From assembly GCF_024138715.1 (NCBI RefSeq), contig NZ_CP092074.1, forward strand, positions 1,364,001 through 1,428,000: a stretch of 64,000 nt of DNA. Reading direction: 5' to 3'. A model generated the notes under the pieces. The model had not been told where the DNA came from and made no database searches. It saw only the letters and a program-made list of their open reading frames with translations. The DNA is from Emticicia sp. 21SJ11W-3. GTDB lineage: Bacteria; Bacteroidota; Bacteroidia; Cytophagales; Spirosomataceae. Made by a program: the position numbers and the translations under genes. Position 1 is the first letter of the stretch, and each line of letters starts with the position of its first letter. This document shows, one piece after another, positions 60,886 through 64,000 of this stretch.

Positions 60886-63048
60886 CTAGGCAATGTTGGT
60901 AATATCAAATGGTAGTTTGCGTACACGCTTGCCCGTTGCTGCAAAGATAGCATTGCCTAGGGCCGGAGCAATAGGAGGTAAGCCTGGTTCGCCAACACCG
61001 CCCGGATTAGCTCCGCTGTCAATGATATGGATTTCCATTTTAGGGGTCTCGTTCATTCGTATAATATTGTACTGGTGGTAATTAGTCTGGTCACATACAC
61101 CATTCGTGAACGTAATGCCATCTTTAATAGCCGCTGTCAGCCCCATTACAATATTACCTTCAGTTTGTGCCTTCACATTGTCGGGGTTTACATAATGGCC
61201 GCAGTCAATGACCGACACCACTTTTTCTATTTTTATGCCATTGCCTTGCTTGCTTACAGTAATACAAGCAGCAGATATGCTATCAAATGAGCGGAAAACT
61301 GCCATGCCTTTGGCTTGCCCTTCGGGTAATTTTTCTTTCCAACCGGCTTTGTCTGCAAGGGTTTCAAGCACTTTTCTGAAACGCTCGTCGTTCAGGATTT
61401 CCATTCGCGCCTCCAGCGGGTCTTTACCTGCCAGATGCGCCAGTTCATCAATAAAGCACTCCTGGCCCCAACCAAAGTTAGAAGCATAAACAGAGCGCCA
61501 CCATACAACAGGTATTTCGGTTTTTACGTTTGTCCAGCTTACTTTAGAGGCTGTTTCAAAATTGTATTTGCTGTTTTCAGTGCTTATTTCGCCACTTAAC
61601 CAGGGGTCGGCTTCATCTTCTTTCAGGCCTTTAAATACCTGGCCTACAATAGATTCTCCAATGGCATGATGATGAAAACCGGTAATTTTTCCATTTTCTA
61701 CAAAGCCCTGCATGTGGCTAAGCATACCCGGGCGATATGGCCCCTGTGTAATATCATCTTCACGCGTCCAGATAACTTTTACCGGTTTTTTTAATTCTTT
61801 CGAAAGGTGGCAGGCCTCCAGAAGGAAATCATGATAGGCTTTTCTGCCAAAAGCCCCACCCAGCAAAGTAACGTTAATTTTTACCTGCTCCGGCTTTACT
61901 TTCATATAACCGCAAACATCACGCAGCGCCCAGTCGGGCCCTTGCACCGGAGCCCAAATTTCAATTGAGCCATCATCTTTTACATGGACTATGGCGTTTT
62001 CGGGCTCAATTGGGGCATGTGCCAGAAAAGGCGTTTCATAATTGGCCTCCAGTTTTTGTTTAGCTGATGCATACTTGGCTGCAAAATCTCCTTTCTCTTC
62101 GTAATTGATACCCTCTTTTTTAGCTGCTGCGTAGGTATCTTCAAAATATTTCTGGGTACTCAGGGTTTTGTCGTAGTTACCGTTCTCCCATTGCACATTC
62201 AACGCCTTTTTGCCTTTCAGCGCAGCCCACCAGTTGGTAGCTATAACTGCCACCGCCTCTGATTTGCGGTGAGGCATGGGGCGTTCGGTTTTTACTACCT
62301 GCAAAACTCCGGGTATCTTTTTTGTATCGGCGTCATTTACCGAGACAATTTTACCATGAAGCATCGGCGAATGCACTATAGCGGCATATACCATGCCGGG
62401 TATGTCAACATCTAATCCATAAACAGCCTTGCCGGTAACGCGTTCAGGCACATCCAGGCGTTTATTATATTTGCCAATTATCTTAAAGTCATTTGCCTCT
62501 TTCAGTTTTGGGTCTTTCGGTATCTCCAGCTTCGAAGCATCATCGGCCAGCTCACCATAGGTAAAGCTTTTATCGCTGCCTTTTAGTAATATTCTGCCGT
62601 CTTTTGCGTAGCATTCGGTAGTAGAAACATTCCAGCGTCTGGCCGCAGTCTGTGTCAGCATTTCGCGAGCCGCTGCCCCTGCTTTACGAAGGGGTTGCCA
62701 CAAAGCTCTTACCGAACTGCTTCCGCCTGATGTCTGGTCGCCATACTTGCCTTTACCATCGCTCTGTACAATTTTGACTTTATCGAGGCTAACTTCCAGT
62801 TCTTCGGCCAAAAGAGACGGCACCGCCTGTGTTGAACCCTGACCCATATCAGGGCGCGGATTAACCAAAGTAATATTGCCGGCGGTATCTATAATTATGA
62901 ATGGGTTAATTTCCAGGCTTAAAACTGCCGGCGTTATTTTCTTTACCACTGCGTCTTTGGCAAACGCAGAAACGCCCAATGCCAGCCCAAAAGTGGTTAA
63001 ACCCGTGGCTTTTATAAAGTCACGTCGGGTAGTTGAAGTATTTTTCAT
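60886..63048 (-). CDS. Molybdenum oxidoreductase large subunit (isoquinoline 1-oxidoreductase beta-like)
   Basis: The 720-residue protein has a Tat signal (T-T-R8-R9-D-F-I-K, then a hydrophobic stretch ending 'SAFA'), so it is exported folded. It has the xanthine oxidase-family fold with the molybdopterin segments '[13 protein letters not shown]' and '[10 protein letters not shown]', and ends '[19 protein letters not shown]' with the active-site Glu. This is the IorB-type arrangement, which oxidises aldehydes or N-heterocycles. Its small iron-sulfur subunit is encoded upstream with a 24-base gap. No FAD subunit or cytochrome gene is seen. Confidence 0.9.
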   Translation of the reverse strand: MKNTSTTRRDFIKATGLTTFGLALGVSAFAKDAVVKKITPAVLSLEINPFIIIDTAGNITLVNPRPDMGQGSTQAVPSLLAEELEVSLDKVKIVQSDGKGKYGDQTSGGSSSVRALWQPLRKAGAAAREMLTQTAARRWNVSTTECYAKDGRILLKGSDKSFTYGELADDASKLEIPKDPKLKEANDFKIIGKYNKRLDVPERVTGKAVYGLDVDIPGMVYAAIVHSPMLHGKIVSVNDADTKKIPGVLQVVKTERPMPHRKSEAVAVIATNWWAALKGKKALNVQWENGNYDKTLSTQKYFEDTYAAAKKEGINYEEKGDFAAKYASAKQKLEANYETPFLAHAPIEPENAIVHVKDDGSIEIWAPVQGPDWALRDVCGYMKVKPEQVKINVTLLGGAFGRKAYHDFLLEACHLSKELKKPVKVIWTREDDITQGPYRPGMLSHMQGFVENGKITGFHHHAIGESIVGQVFKGLKEDEADPWLSGEISTENSKYNFETASKVSWTNVKTEIPVVWWRSVYASNFGWGQECFIDELAHLAGKDPLEARMEILNDERFRKVLETLADKAGWKEKLPEGQAKGMAVFRSFDSISAACITVSKQGNGIKIEKVVSVIDCGHYVNPDNVKAQTEGNIVMGLTAAIKDGITFTNGVCDQTNYHQYNIIRMNETPKMEIHIIDSGANPGGVGEPGLPPIAPALGNAIFAATGKRVRKLPFDITNIA

Positions 63049-63072
63049 AGTTATCTGTCGTAATTGTTCCGG

Positions 63073-63564
63073 TTATTTTCCTCCGCCAACGCTTGCTCCG
63101 CTATTAATGCTGTCTGAAGCCTTATGAATGGCCTTACGGATACGGTCATACGTACCACAACGGCACAAATTACCACTCATGGCCATATCAATCTCTTCGT
63201 CGGTTGGTTTAGGCGTTGTTTTTAGCAGCGCCACAGCCGACATAATCTGACCAGACTGGCAATAACCGCATTGAGGTACCTGTTCTTCAATCCAGGCTTG
63301 CTGTATGGCATGAAGTTGTACTTCGCCAACACCTTCAATGGTTGTTATTTTAGCATTTTTAGTTACACTGGAGATGGGTGTCTGGCATGAACGAATCGGC
63401 TGTCCATTGAGATGAACGGTGCAGGCACCACACATGGCCATACCACAGCCAAATTTGGTTCCTTTTAATCCAACAAAGTCACGGATTACCCAAAGCAAGG
63501 GCATGTCTGGCTCGACATCCACTTTAACTTTTTTGTTGTTAACTGTTAAGTTGTAAACTGCCAT
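63073..63564 (-). CDS. (2Fe-2S)-binding small subunit of the molybdenum oxidoreductase
   Basis: I chose the internal ATG at 63564 ('[12 protein letters not shown]'); the residues before it are not conserved. The 163-residue protein has the plant-ferredoxin-type cluster Cys40, Cys45, Cys48 and Cys60, and the second cluster of two C-x-x-C/C-x-C pairs ('QCGYCQSG' and 'GNLCRCGTY'). It passes electrons from the molybdenum site. It is exported with its Tat-bearing partner by 'hitch-hiking', as in related enzymes. It is the first gene of the two-gene operon. Confidence 0.92.
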   Translation of the reverse strand: MAVYNLTVNNKKVKVDVEPDMPLLWVIRDFVGLKGTKFGCGMAMCGACTVHLNGQPIRSCQTPISSVTKNAKITTIEGVGEVQLHAIQQAWIEEQVPQCGYCQSGQIMSAVALLKTTPKPTDEEIDMAMSGNLCRCGTYDRIRKAIHKASDSINSGASVGGGK

Positions 63565-63889
63565 AGTAAGAGGTATAGTTTTTTCTAAGCTAACGTAAAA
63601 TTTCTTAAAAAATGAGACTTTTACAAAGAAAACATGTATTCTTTTCGGGTATTGGGTGCACAAAGCAAATGTAATACAGAAGCAAAAAGCTATTTGAACC
63701 TGTAAATTAGTAATCCAGGGCGATTTTAATGAATCTTGCCATCGATGAAAGCGGTTCGATACACCAAAAAATACTACCTTGCGTTGCCATTTAAAACATA
63801 GTATTCAGCTATTGTGTGGTTTAGCAAAAAACAGATTACCAATCTGTTCTACGCACTATTAACAAATAAAAAAACGGTTTATATTAATT
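63565..63889. other. Divergent intergenic region before the threonine aldolase gene
   Basis: This 325-base stretch between the divergent oxidoreductase operon and the aldolase gene holds no gene I can support. A minus-strand TACATTTG box near 63670 could serve the oxidoreductase. AACAGATT (63830-63837) pairs with AATCTGTT (63841-63848) in a tight hairpin or operator 41 bases before the aldolase start. Confidence 0.45.
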
Positions 63890-64000
63890 ATGTTTATTGA
63901 TTTAAGAAGCGACACCGTTACGAAGCCCACTCAGGGTATGAAAGAAGCCATGTTTATGGCAGAAGTAGGAGACGATGTTTTTGGTGATGACCCAACCGTA
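63890..64000 (+). CDS. ltaE: Low-specificity L-threonine aldolase, N-terminal part (runs off the window)
   Basis: ATG 63890 opens a frame that stays open to the end of the window. The 37 residues seen ('[17 protein letters not shown]', '[11 protein letters not shown]') are the signature N-terminus of the PLP-dependent threonine aldolase family. The enzyme splits L-threonine or L-allo-threonine into glycine and acetaldehyde. The catalytic Lys lies beyond the window. Confidence 0.92.
   Translation, partial: MFIDLRSDTVTKPTQGMKEAMFMAEVGDDVFGDDPTV

Overview
The window is a stretch of chromosome from a member of the Bacteroidota, most likely a cytophagalean. Evidence for this: promoters of the TTTG / TAnnTTTG type (for example at 21298, 42719 and 53650), weak or absent Shine-Dalgarno sequences, a FecA-like TonB-dependent receptor, the long form of NusB, a yajC-DUF1573-YbbR cluster, a giant one-protein hybrid sensor with Reg_prop propellers, and a lamin-tail protein ending in a CHU_C/FlgD-like domain. 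I see no insertion sequence, prophage, CRISPR array, rRNA operon or replication origin. One tRNA gene (anticodon CAT) is present. The first gene (MFS transporter) and the last (threonine aldolase) run off the ends.

Layout: 0-6.5 kb has an MFS transporter with an AhpD-like protein, then a small exported ORF, a TonB receptor and a DUF3179 membrane protein separated by strong hairpins, then a gamma carbonic anhydrase. 6.5-12.7 kb has a pterin pair (PTPS-I type synthase and folE) behind a structured leader, an ABC half-exporter, a Tat-exported Gfo/Idh/MocA oxidoreductase and an NPP-type phosphodiesterase. 12.7-19.9 kb, on the minus strand, has mqo, a SWIM-SNF2 helicase and two tandem S41 peptidases. 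20-30.5 kb is mostly housekeeping: nusB, YtxH, DUF1573, yajC, YbbR/CdaR, DUF721, a Kir channel, an LD-carboxypeptidase, a fused beta-oxidation enzyme and recJ. 30.5-44 kb holds DinB with a Crp-like regulator, lptB, a BI-1 protein, a minus-strand membrane-protein cluster controlled by an HTH_34 regulator with two matching operator-like palindromes, uvrC, a class A beta-lactamase-like hydrolase, a lamin-tail protein, a Lys/Ala-rich histone-like protein and MgtC.

44-64 kb is more accessory. It holds a 1376-residue hybrid histidine kinase with two receivers and no AraC output, many small one-off genes (GNAT, DUF3817, AraC, SRPBCC, two GlxA-type regulators, DUF1801, CYTH), a CLC-F type fluoride/proton antiporter headed by a fluoride (crcB) riboswitch, an AhpD/Crp pair, and a two-subunit periplasmic molybdenum oxidoreductase.

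The clearest functional units are these. (1) The fluoride riboswitch at 59607-59657 and its CLC-F exporter, where protein signature, aptamer signature and promoter position agree. (2) PTPS-I plus GTP cyclohydrolase I, which points to tetrahydrobiopterin rather than queuosine. (3) The HTH_34 regulator with two near-identical operators in front of cell-envelope membrane genes. I did not find a convincing wholly new defence or mobile system. The most under-explained pieces are the TonB/DUF3179 trio, the pterin leader hairpin and the operator pair.
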